From: Halomonas saccharevitans
GTDB lineage: Bacteria > Pseudomonadota > Gammaproteobacteria > Pseudomonadales > Halomonadaceae
Length of the DNA: 64,000 nucleotides
Direction: 5' to 3'
Assembly: GCF_900116405.1 (NCBI RefSeq)
Contig: NZ_FPAQ01000015.1
Location: 1-64,000 of the forward strand
Position numbers and translations under genes: made by a program. The stretch's first letter is position 1. Each line of letters opens with the position of its first letter. The notes under the pieces were generated by a model. The model searched no databases and was not told the DNA's origin. It saw only the letters and a program-made list of their open reading frames with translations. Below are positions 27,509-35,870 of this stretch, one piece after another.

Positions 27509-28597
27509 ATGAATATGATGCAAGCGGCAGTCTGGTACCGAGCCAAAGACCTCCGCGTCGAAAGTGTCCAGGTCCCGACCGTCCAGGAGCCGCACCAGGT
27601 AAAGGTGAAGATCGCGGCCTGCGGCATTTGCGGCAGCGACCTTCACGAGTATAGCGCCGGCCCCATCTTTATCCCGGTCGATGCCCCGCATCCTCTCAGC
27701 CAGCAGCAGGCCCCCATCATCATGGGCCACGAGTTCGCCGGTGAGGTCGTGGAAGTGGGCAAAGGTGTCACCCGAGTCAAGCCGGGGGACCGAGTCGCCA
27801 TCGAGCCCATCCTTTCGCCAAATCGAGATGGCCACTATCTCATGGAGCGCTACAACCTGACGCCGTTGCTGGGGTTCCATGGTCTCTCGGGCGGCGGCGG
27901 CGGATTCTCAGAATATACGGTCGTCGGCGAGCACATGGTTCACCCCCTGCCTGATGACCTCTCCTATGAGCAGGGGGCACTGATCGAGCCGGCTGCCGTG
28001 GGCCTGCATGCGGTGCGTCAGAGCGCGCTGAAAGCCGGTGACAGTGCCGTGGTCTTCGGTGCAGGCCCCATCGGTTTGATGATCATCGAGGCGCTCAAGG
28101 CCGCCGGGGCTGCCAGCATCGTGGCCGTGGAGCCTTCTGACTCGCGCCGGCACAAGGCGAGGGACCTGGGTGCCCAGGTGGTGGACCCGCGAGAGCAGGA
28201 CGCGGTAGAGCAGGTGCATGCCTTGACGCAGGGTGGCGCCGACTTCGCCTTCGAGGTGACCGGCATTTCCGCCGTGCTGGACCAAGCAATCAATGCCACC
28301 CATGCCGGTGGCGAGACAGTGATCGTCAGCATCTGGGAAACCGAGACGGCCTTCCAACCCAATGACCTGGTGATCAAGGAGCGCACCCTGAAGGGCATCA
28401 TCGCCTATCGGCACATCTATCCCGCCGTGATGGCCCTGATGCAGCAGGGCTATTTTCGCGCCGAGGACCTGATTACCGCACGTATCGTGCTGGACGATGT
28501 GGTCGAGCAGGGGTTCGAGACCCTGCTCAATGACAAGTCGCACATCAAGATCATCGTACGGCCCGGCCAGCGGCTGGGCGAAGGAGTCATGTCATGA
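27509..28597 (+). CDS. bdhA: 2,3-butanediol dehydrogenase (zinc-type MDR family)
   Basis: A 362-residue medium-chain dehydrogenase. Catalytic zinc ligands lie in CGICGSDLHEY and GHEFAGEVVEVG; GAGPIGLMIIEALKAAGA is the NAD-binding loop. The four-Cys structural zinc lobe is absent, replaced by NRDGHYLMERYNL, as in Bacillus-type BdhA, and LGFHGLSGGGGGFSEYTVV and VIVSIWETE also match that enzyme. It interconverts 2,3-butanediol and acetoin with NAD(H). Start 27509 has AGGAG eight bases upstream; the frame extends into acoA but that is not used. The gene is inserted between acoA and acoB, an uncommon order, and its stop overlaps acoB. Confidence 0.9.
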   Translation: MNMMQAAVWYRAKDLRVESVQVPTVQEPHQVKVKIAACGICGSDLHEYSAGPIFIPVDAPHPLSQQQAPIIMGHEFAGEVVEVGKGVTRVKPGDRVAIEPILSPNRDGHYLMERYNLTPLLGFHGLSGGGGGFSEYTVVGEHMVHPLPDDLSYEQGALIEPAAVGLHAVRQSALKAGDSAVVFGAGPIGLMIIEALKAAGAASIVAVEPSDSRRHKARDLGAQVVDPREQDAVEQVHALTQGGADFAFEVTGISAVLDQAINATHAGGETVIVSIWETETAFQPNDLVIKERTLKGIIAYRHIYPAVMALMQQGYFRAEDLITARIVLDDVVEQGFETLLNDKSHIKIIVRPGQRLGEGVMS

Positions 28598-29619
28598 ATA
28601 CTGTCACCGGCTCTCGCAAGCTGACCATCGCCCGGGCCATGGCCGAGGCCACGGCCCAGGAAATGCGCCAGGACCCGTCGGTCTTCGTGATGGGCGAGGA
28701 CGTGGGCCCACTCGGCGGCGTCTTCGGCAACACTCGGGGCCTGCATGAGGAGTTCGGGTCCGAACGTGTGCGCGACACTCCGATCTCCGAGACCGCCTTC
28801 ATCGGCGCCGCCGTGGGCGCCGCCTCCGATGGCATGCGCCCCATCGTCGAGCTGATGTTCGTCGACTTCTTCGGCGTGTGCATGGACGCCATCTACAACC
28901 TGATGGCCAAGAATACCTACTTCTCCGGCGGCAAGGTCAAGGTGCCGATGGTGCTGATGACCTCCACCGGCGGCGGCTACTCGGACGCCGGGCAGCACTC
29001 TCAGTGCCTCTACGGTACCTTCGCCCACCTGCCGGGCATGAAGGTGGTGGTGCCGAGCAACGCCTATGACGCCAAGGGCCTGATGACCGCGGCGATCCGC
29101 GACGACAACCCGGTGGTCTTCATGTACCACAAGTCGTTGCAGGGCATGGGCTGGCTGGGCACCGAGAAGGGCGCCACCGTGGCGACGCCAGAGGAGCCCT
29201 ACACCGTCGAGATCGGCAAGGCCTCCGTGGTCAAGGAAGGCCAAGACCTGACCCTCGTCAGCCTCGGGGCCGGCGTGCATCACTGCCTGCGTGCCGCCAA
29301 GGCGCTGGGTGAGGAGGGCTTCGATGCCGAGGTCGTCGACCTGAGAAGCCTGGTGCCGCTGGACCGCGAGACGGTGCGCGCCTCGGTGGCCAAGACCGGC
29401 CGGCTGATCGTGGTCGATGAGGACTACCACAGCTACGGCGTCAGCGGCGAGATCATCGCCAGCGTCGCCGAGCACGACCCCGCCTGCCTCAAGGCCGCTC
29501 CCCGGCGCGTCGCCTACCCGGACATTCCGATCCCCTTCGCGCCGACCATGGAGCAGTGGGCGCTGCCCAATGCCGACAAGATCGTCGCCGCTTTCCACCA
29601 GATGCTGCACAACAACTGA
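28594..29619 (+). CDS. acoB: Acetoin dehydrogenase complex E1 beta subunit
   Basis: A 341-residue transketolase-like E1 beta chain. VFVMGEDVGPLGGVFGNTRG carries the cofactor-contacting Glu, RVRDTPISETAFIGAAVGAA is the family signature, and GLLFVD-like ELMFVDFFGVCMDAIYN follows; the C-terminal transketolase domain starts near residue 205. It forms the alpha2beta2 E1 with AcoA. Start ATG overlaps the bdhA stop (ATGA), coupling translation. It ends 17 bases before the lipoyl-domain gene. Confidence 0.9.
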   Translation: MNTVTGSRKLTIARAMAEATAQEMRQDPSVFVMGEDVGPLGGVFGNTRGLHEEFGSERVRDTPISETAFIGAAVGAASDGMRPIVELMFVDFFGVCMDAIYNLMAKNTYFSGGKVKVPMVLMTSTGGGYSDAGQHSQCLYGTFAHLPGMKVVVPSNAYDAKGLMTAAIRDDNPVVFMYHKSLQGMGWLGTEKGATVATPEEPYTVEIGKASVVKEGQDLTLVSLGAGVHHCLRAAKALGEEGFDAEVVDLRSLVPLDRETVRASVAKTGRLIVVDEDYHSYGVSGEIIASVAEHDPACLKAAPRRVAYPDIPIPFAPTMEQWALPNADKIVAAFHQMLHNN

Positions 29620-29636
29620 ATGACAGGAGACACTTC

Positions 29637-29873
29637 ATGACGACCCCGATTACGGTGCCCGAGAACCTCTGGGATGGCGATGGTGAGGGCGTGATCACCG
29701 CCTGGCTTGTCGACGATGGCGGTCAGGTGAACCAGGGCGACCTGGTGGCCGAGGTGATGGTCGAGAAGGCCCAGTACGAGATCGAGGCCCCGGTCTCCGG
29801 AGTATTGACCATCGCCAAGCAGGAAGACGAGGTGGTCGCCAAGGGCACCTCCATCGCCAGCCTGGAAACCTGA
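29637..29873 (+). CDS. Free-standing lipoyl-domain carrier protein (split E2, lipoyl part)
   Basis: A 78-residue single lipoyl domain and nothing else. VMVEKAQYEIEAPVSG holds the lipoylated Lys (K44) at the hairpin tip, and the symmetrical Gly-rich turn GDGEGVITAW is at the start. In standard E2 proteins this domain is fused through a linker to an E3-binding domain and the acyltransferase core; here the next gene encodes only the core. It should carry the acetyl group between E1 and the E2 core as a free protein, and needs a lipoate attachment enzyme, which may be the product at 30668. SD AGGAG lies upstream. Confidence 0.88.
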   Translation: MTTPITVPENLWDGDGEGVITAWLVDDGGQVNQGDLVAEVMVEKAQYEIEAPVSGVLTIAKQEDEVVAKGTSIASLET

Positions 29874-29884
29874 GGAGTTTCTCC

Positions 29885-30655
29885 ATGCCACTCGACACCC
29901 AGAATGCCGCCGCCCCCGGGGGGGCGGCTCACTCGCCGGCGGACGGAAGACGTGAGCCGCGCGAGATTCCGCTGCGCGGCATGCGCGGCATGATTGCCAC
30001 CAAGATGCGCGAGAGCCTGCAGTCGACCGCCCAGCTGACCCACCATGCCGGCGCCGAACTCGGTGCCGTGCAGGCGCTGCGCGCGCACTGTCGTAGCGCC
30101 GGGCTCGCGCCGCCCTCGGTGCAGGACATCCTGTTACGCCTGGTGGTTCAGACCCTCCAGGACTTTCCGGCCCTGAACGCGACCCTGGAAGACAACCGCA
30201 TCACCGAGCACCCTGTGGTGCATCTGGGACTCGCCGTGCCGCTGCCCGACGACCTGCTGGTGGCCCCGGCGCTGTTCGATGCCCAATCGGTCGAACTGGG
30301 GGCTCTGCCCGACGCACGACGCGACCTGGTGGAGCAGGCCCGCACCGGGAAGCTCTCGGTCCGTGAGCTGACCGGGGCGACCTTCACCGTCTCCAACCTG
30401 GGACGCTCCCGGGTGCACCATTTCACGCCGATCCTCAACCTCCCCCAGGTGGCGATTCTTGGCATCGGTGGCATCGAGGCGCGGGTGGTGCCCGACGAGG
30501 CGGGCGGCGTTCGGTCGGCCGAAGTGATCGGCCTGTCGTTGACCTTCGATCATCGCGCGGTCAATGGTGCGCCAGCGGCGGCCTTTCTCGATGGTCTGGT
30601 CGAGCGCATCGAGCGCATCGCGCCCGCGGCCTTCGACCATGAACTGCGCTGCTGA
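29885..30655 (+). CDS. 2-oxoacid-dehydrogenase-type acyltransferase core (split E2, catalytic part)
   Basis: A 256-residue acyltransferase catalytic domain. REIPLRGMRGMIATKMRESL begins the core, FTVSNLGRSRVHHFTPILN is the conserved middle, and TFDHRAVNGAPAAAF is the active-site motif with catalytic His (H223). The usual DHRxxDG reads DHRxxNG (N227 in place of Asp). The first 25 residues are a low-complexity Ala/Gly/Pro linker remnant; no lipoyl domain and no recognisable E3-binding domain are present. It transfers acetyl from the lipoyl carrier to CoA. This is the core-only half of a split E2. Confidence 0.85.
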   Translation: MPLDTQNAAAPGGAAHSPADGRREPREIPLRGMRGMIATKMRESLQSTAQLTHHAGAELGAVQALRAHCRSAGLAPPSVQDILLRLVVQTLQDFPALNATLEDNRITEHPVVHLGLAVPLPDDLLVAPALFDAQSVELGALPDARRDLVEQARTGKLSVRELTGATFTVSNLGRSRVHHFTPILNLPQVAILGIGGIEARVVPDEAGGVRSAEVIGLSLTFDHRAVNGAPAAAFLDGLVERIERIAPAAFDHELRC

Positions 30656-30667
30656 CCCGGGGGAGCC

Positions 30668-31375
30668 ATGGCCGTTCCGCTAGCGATCTCCAGCGTGACC
30701 CTGCAACGCCCCACGGTGGAGGAGGGTCTCCTCGCCGAGGAGGGCCTCCTCGAGATGGTCTGCCAGGGGGAGCTATCACTCGGCTGGCTGGCCTGGTCGC
30801 CCCGGGACCGAGGCCTGGTGATGCCGCGCCGCCACGAGCGCCTGGCGGACTTTCCCGAGGCCCGGGCGCGGCTGGCCGAGCGGGGCTGGCCGGTTCGTTT
30901 CCGTGCCACCGGCGGGACGCCGGTGCCCCAGTCGCCCCAGGTGATCAATGTCGCCCTGGCCCAGCGCTGCCGGGTGGGCGGCTCGGCGGCCCACCTGGAG
31001 TGGGGCTACCACCGCCTGGGCGATCCCTGGTGCGATTGGCTCGGTCATCTGGGCGTGGCGGACGCCGATCTCGGCCCGGTCGCCGGTTCCTACTGCGATG
31101 GGCGCTTCAACGTGCGCATCGCCGGGCGCAAGCTGGTGGGCACTGCCCAGCGCTGGCGCCGGGTGCGGGGCTGTCGCGACATGGCTCTGCTGGTGCATGG
31201 CGCCATGCAGGTCGAGGGGGATCCCGCGGAGCTGGTGGCGGTCGTCAACGACTTCCAGGCCGGTATCGGTGACCCCATGCGCTTCCGGGCCGAGCGACAC
31301 ATCGCGTTGCGCGAGGCGATCCCCGGCTTCCAACCAGAGACCCTCGACACGCTGCTGGCGCGTTACCGGGGATAG
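30668..31375 (+). CDS. Lipoate-protein-ligase-family protein
   Basis: A 235-residue protein of the biotin/lipoate ligase fold. RCRVGGSAAHLEWGYHRLG covers the Arg-Arg-Gly-Gly-like substrate loop and AGSYCDGRFNVRIAGRKLVG with TAQRWRR matches the lipoate-ligase GRKLAGTAQR motif with its conserved Lys. It lies 12 bases after the E2 core in the same operon, so it is probably dedicated to lipoylating the free-standing carrier at 29637. The C-terminal accessory domain of LplA is missing, which is common in LipM/LplA-N-like forms. Whether it activates free lipoate or transfers octanoyl cannot be told. Confidence 0.78.
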   Translation: MAVPLAISSVTLQRPTVEEGLLAEEGLLEMVCQGELSLGWLAWSPRDRGLVMPRRHERLADFPEARARLAERGWPVRFRATGGTPVPQSPQVINVALAQRCRVGGSAAHLEWGYHRLGDPWCDWLGHLGVADADLGPVAGSYCDGRFNVRIAGRKLVGTAQRWRRVRGCRDMALLVHGAMQVEGDPAELVAVVNDFQAGIGDPMRFRAERHIALREAIPGFQPETLDTLLARYRG

Positions 31376-31773
31376 TCACACAACCTATTGATACGTCGCT
31401 AGCAACGAGAAGAGAAGCGCCATTTTCTGTGCTTCCATGTCCTACCCGAGCGAAAACGGGGTCAGGTTCGACGTCGATGACTCCCTCAACCAACACTTGG
31501 CGTTGGTGAACGGTTTTCTGGGGTGACAACAGGGATCGCACCAAGGTGCGCAAGGCATCGTCGCGGCCGATGGCTTGGCCTTGGCACTCGTCTGTTTGGT
31601 GAATGTCTGGAGAAACTCCGCAGAAGAATTTCAGGCCGCACTCGCGCATCACGGCCAGGAAATGCTGGGCGACCTGCCAAGCTTTACCCATGTTCAACCG
31701 ATCATCCAGATCGATGCGATCCTTGCTTGGGCGGGCGCTACCCTGGCATGTCCTTGCGTGTCGCGGGTAATAC
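31376..31773. other. Unassigned region, possibly a decayed gene
   Basis: About 400 bases between the lipoate-ligase-like gene and the terminator. Composition is less GC-rich than its neighbours. Open stretches exist on both strands (for example minus 31440-31796 and plus 31441-31560), but none has a good start with a ribosome site or a motif I recognise. It may be a gene remnant or a foreign insertion. Confidence 0.35.
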
Positions 31774-31806
31774 AAAGGAGATGGCCAATCGGCCATCTCC
31801 TTTTTT
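31774..31806 (+). terminator. Rho-independent terminator of the aco-type operon
   Basis: GGAGATGGCC-AATC-GGCCATCTCC forms a perfect 10-bp stem extended by A-T pairs and followed by six T. It is the clearest terminator on the plus strand in this part and closes the operon starting at 24315. The symmetric A/T flanks may also stop minus-strand transcription. Confidence 0.9.
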
Positions 31807-31869
31807 CGCCTTTTTCGCCGGTGCCGGTTCGCGGCCCTCTCGAAGAAGGGGGCGAGAGGAGATCAGAGG

Positions 31870-32460
31870 TTAGTGTCTGGGGTCCCAGAGGCGACCACTG
31901 TTCTCTTCTTCGTACCCCATGCTGCCGAAAGGCACGCTGACCATCTCGAGTTGCATGCCCCAGGGCGCCATGAAGTAGACCCAGGTCAGGCCTTCCATCG
32001 GGCCTTCGGTGAAGGTGTGGGGTTCACCCAGTACCTTCACATCGTTCTCCTTCAGATAGGCCACGGCTTGATCCATATCGTCGACATAGAAGGCGATATG
32101 ATGTCCGCCGATGTCGCTGTTGCGGGGCTGTTCGGTGCGCTGGTCCGGCGCGGTGTATTCGAAGATCTCGAGGTTGGTGCCGTCGCCGCAGCGTACCAGG
32201 TGGGCGGCAGGGATAGTGGCCTCCGGGTGGACGTTCAGGTTCACCGTCATCCAGTCGTCCTCGAAAGGACCGAAGGGGCCGATGGTGAAGTAGGCCTCGC
32301 AGCCGATCACCTCGACGAAGAAGTCGACGGCGGCCTGACGGTCGGGCACGGTAAAGCCAAAGTGTTGGGGCCCCTGCATGCCGGGCAGTTCGGCCTGTGC
32401 GGCCTGTGCGGCCAATAACAAGGGAAGGGTAAGCAGCTTACGCTTCAGAGTGAAAGTCAT
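31870..32460 (-). CDS. Secreted VOC-fold (glyoxalase/dioxygenase superfamily) protein
   Basis: A 196-residue protein with a Sec signal (basic KRK, Leu/Ala core, cleavage near AQA-E at residue 23). The mature part has the two beta-alpha-beta-beta-beta modules of the VOC fold. Candidate metal ligands H33 (PQHFGFTV), E98 (TNLEIFEY), H120/H121 (GGHHIAFYV) and E172 (GMQLEMVSV) are all in the expected positions. VOC enzymes are usually cytoplasmic; a periplasmic member is unusual. It has its own -24/-12 promoter and palindromes like those of the aco-type operon, suggesting a role in the same pathway. Substrate unknown. Start 32460 has GGAG upstream. Confidence 0.82.
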   Translation of the reverse strand: MTFTLKRKLLTLPLLLAAQAAQAELPGMQGPQHFGFTVPDRQAAVDFFVEVIGCEAYFTIGPFGPFEDDWMTVNLNVHPEATIPAAHLVRCGDGTNLEIFEYTAPDQRTEQPRNSDIGGHHIAFYVDDMDQAVAYLKENDVKVLGEPHTFTEGPMEGLTWVYFMAPWGMQLEMVSVPFGSMGYEEENSGRLWDPRH

Positions 32461-32536
32461 GGCATGACTCCGTGTCTCATGAGTTGTTTTGTATTGATGG
32501 TCACCGCGGTATGTCACGGGCAACATGGATACTTTG

Positions 32537-32552
32537 AGCAAGGGCCATGCCA
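32537..32552 (-). promoter_or_regulatory. Sigma-54 (-24/-12) promoter of the secreted VOC gene
   Basis: Read on the minus strand: TGGCATG-GCCC-TTGCT, one mismatch from TGGCACG-N4-TTGCW, with GG and GC correctly spaced. It lies 77 bases upstream of the start at 32460. Confidence 0.8.
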
Positions 32553-32647
32553 AGAAGCTGGTGTATCACGATCGCTGTTTAATGTGCTGAGTTATAACGG
32601 GGTTAAAGGAAAAGGGAGGATTCGAGTCGGCCATGGTGATACGCCGG

Positions 32648-32677
32648 CGCTACACCTGTCACGTGACACCTGTCACG
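32648..32677. promoter_or_regulatory. Two overlapping 16-bp palindromes upstream of the VOC gene (probable activator sites)
   Basis: CGCTACACCTGTCACG (32648-32663) and CGTGACACCTGTCACG (32662-32677) share the core ACACCTGT and the CG ends with the palindrome at 24068 (CGTTACACCTGTAACG). The second is perfectly symmetrical. Centres are about 105-120 bases upstream of the -24 element at 32552. The remainder of the 364-base gap 32461-32824 shows no gene. Confidence 0.65.
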
Positions 32678-32824
32678 ACTGTCATTTCGCCAAAAGTCGT
32701 GCCTCGCTTTGTCGTCATGACGCCGGGGAGGTGGTCGATAAGGCCAAGCTCGGCTGGGCCCGGGTACGACCGACGGAGGCGAGAGTCGATCCACGGGTTA
32801 GGCGGTTAGCGTAGAAGGCCCCGC

Positions 32825-33094
32825 TTATGGGGTCTCGAATAGCTGCCCCTCGGGGGCGCTTAAGTAGCCCAAGCGATACGCCTGGAGGATCTCCCGGGTC
32901 GCCTCGCTCACCCGGATCTCCACGGTGCGCTGGACCTTGTCCTCGATCTCCAGCGGTGGCTGGTATATCGGCTCCTCGCCGGCCTCTCTGGCGCCCAGCA
33001 CGGCCACGCTGAATTCGCGGCCGAGGAGGTATTCCTCCGCGACGACCCGGGGGGAATCACTCGGACCGCGATACCACGCCTCAGCGGGCGTCAT
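32825..33094 (-). CDS. Small hypothetical protein
   Basis: An 89-residue open frame whose start overlaps the end of the DUF2784 gene by 14 bases on the same strand. The stretch VAEEYLLGREFSVAVLG resembles a strand-turn segment of ATP-grasp enzymes such as D-Ala-D-Ala ligase, but the protein is far too short for that fold and the rest (KVQRTVEIRVSEATREILQA) does not match. It might be a fragment or a genuine small protein. No signal peptide or membrane helix. I do not assign a function. Confidence 0.45.
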   Translation of the reverse strand: MTPAEAWYRGPSDSPRVVAEEYLLGREFSVAVLGAREAGEEPIYQPPLEIEDKVQRTVEIRVSEATREILQAYRLGYLSAPEGQLFETP

Positions 33095-33506
33095 GGCGTC
33101 CCTTGCGGCGGAAGGGGCGAGGGCGAACCCAGAACCAGCTGAGGATCACGAGACCGGCGAATAGCGTATAGACGATGGTGAAGACCCAGGCGGGGGCCTG
33201 ATAGTACAGCAGCTCGTGCAGCCAGTAGGCGATGAAGGAGCCGGCATACACGACGTCTCCTGCCTTCTCCCGCAGCGCCATTTCCCAGGCGGTGAGGGGA
33301 CAGAGCGCGCCCAGCCAGGCCTGCAGCACCACGATGCCGATCGCCACCAGGTGAGCCAGGCGGAACCCGGGATGACGCACCCAGTGCCAGGCGCGCCCCT
33401 TGCCGACCAGCGTCAGCGCCAGTCCCAGTACCACGAACAGCACGAAGGCCGCGTGAACCACCAGGATGGCATCCGCCGCCAGGGAATAGAGCAGGCGAGT
33501 TTCCAT
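33081..33506 (-). CDS. DUF2784 family membrane protein
   Basis: A 141-residue protein with four hydrophobic helices. AILVVHAAFVLFVVLGL at the start and WLGALCPLTAWEMALREKAG in the middle (conserved Cys-Pro-Leu-Thr-x-x-Glu) are the hallmarks of DUF2784. Charged Arg-rich C-terminus suggests a cytoplasmic tail. Function of the family is not known. It begins 45 bases from the aminotransferase gene stop on the same strand and may be in one transcript with it. Confidence 0.8.
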   Translation of the reverse strand: METRLLYSLAADAILVVHAAFVLFVVLGLALTLVGKGRAWHWVRHPGFRLAHLVAIGIVVLQAWLGALCPLTAWEMALREKAGDVVYAGSFIAYWLHELLYYQAPAWVFTIVYTLFAGLVILSWFWVRPRPFRRKGRHDAR

Positions 33507-33551
33507 GGTGTCACGCCTCTCCCGGGGTCGATACGCTCAGAGGGCTAGCAA

Positions 33552-34658
<1,107 letters not shown>

Positions 34659-34892
34659 CGGGAACTCCCTGTCAGGTGTGATCAAGGGGGGAGCCACGGC
34701 CGGGTCCTGCCGACGCCGAAGGGAAGTGGGGTCGGAGGGCGCAGGGTCGACTCCCCGAGTGAGGCGATGGACCTTGCGACACCATAGCATTTGCGCCGCG
34801 CGGGACGAGTATCGTCGGTGGTCCCTTGGCCGCGGTTTGCGTTCCACGATCCGCCCCGGCATGTTGAAGCGGTCGATGGTGACCGCGAGGCG

Positions 34893-35681
34893 ATGATGCC
34901 GATGACCTTTCTCGATCTGCGTACCGCCACCCTGGGGCACGAGCACATCGCTCACGATCATGGCCATCACCAGCTGATCCTGGCCACGCGAGGCACCACG
35001 GAGCTCTCCATCGAGGGGCAGGGCGGGTGCATTACCGGCAGCCGTGGCTGCCTGATCCCGAGCGGCCGCCATCACGACTACCGGGGCGACGGCCGTAACC
35101 GCACCTTCGTGCTCGACATCCCCGCCGATAGCCTGCCGGCGCTGCGTGACGGCGACGAGATCGAGCGTCTGTTCGACCGGCCGCGCTTCTTCGGCGTGCC
35201 GCCGCGTCTCAACCGTTTGGCCGCGAGCCTCATGCGCCAGCTCGAACTCTGCCCGGCCCTGCACAGCGAGATCGCCGCGCTGCTGCTGCGGGCCCTATAC
35301 CTGCATCTCGAGTCCGAACCCCTCTCGGCGACCATCGAGGGACTCGCCGCCCCGGGGATCAGCGAGCGTATCGACCTGACGCGCCTGGATGCCTGGATCG
35401 ACCATCACCTCGCCGACGAGATTCGCGTCGAGCGTCTGGCTGCGCTGTGCGCCCTGAGCGCCGGGCATTTTCATGCCTGCTTTCGCGAGCTGACGGGCAT
35501 GACGCCCCTCGCCTACGTTCAGCGACGCCGGCTGGACCATGCCCGCACCCTGATCATGCACAGCGCCCTGAGTCTCGGTCATATCGCCTCCCTGGTGGGC
35601 TTTCGCGACCAGGGCAGCTTCTCCCGCGCCTACCGTCGATGCTTCGACGTCTCTCCCTCCGCCGAACGTCGCGCCAACTGA
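34893..35681 (+). CDS. AraC-family transcriptional regulator
   Basis: A 262-residue regulator with an N-terminal cupin-like sensor (HEHIAHDHGHHQLILATRG, then GCLIPSGRHHDYRG) and two C-terminal HTH motifs: IRVERLAALCALSAGHFHAC and LGHIASLVGFRDQGSFSRAY. This is the AraC/XylS layout. It sits between the HisC-like gene (divergent) and the TRAP operon 189 bases downstream on its own strand; either may be its target. Start is uncertain among ATGs at 34893, 34896 and 34902, all close behind GAGG. Confidence 0.85.
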   Translation: MMPMTFLDLRTATLGHEHIAHDHGHHQLILATRGTTELSIEGQGGCITGSRGCLIPSGRHHDYRGDGRNRTFVLDIPADSLPALRDGDEIERLFDRPRFFGVPPRLNRLAASLMRQLELCPALHSEIAALLLRALYLHLESEPLSATIEGLAAPGISERIDLTRLDAWIDHHLADEIRVERLAALCALSAGHFHACFRELTGMTPLAYVQRRRLDHARTLIMHSALSLGHIASLVGFRDQGSFSRAYRRCFDVSPSAERRAN

Positions 35682-35870
35682 GCATTCCCGAGTCTCGGCC
35701 AACTCCACCGTAGTTACGGGCAAGCGCCATGAGCGATGGCGGCCTAGGCTGAAGGCCAGTGCCCTGTGCGCGCGCTGTACTAGGCGTGAGCGCGGCCGCG
35801 GCGTTGCCGGCGCCGCCGCCCAGGGCCGACCGCGACAATGACAATGACAACGCGAATACGAGGATGAACC

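Noticed and set aside
32603..32794. Short minus-strand frame in the VOC upstream gap
   Set aside because: 63 codons, no ribosome site, covers the palindromes and no recognisable motif.
34659..35264. N-terminal extension of the HisC-like aminotransferase
   Set aside because: It runs antisense through the AraC gene and lacks any aminotransferase motif.
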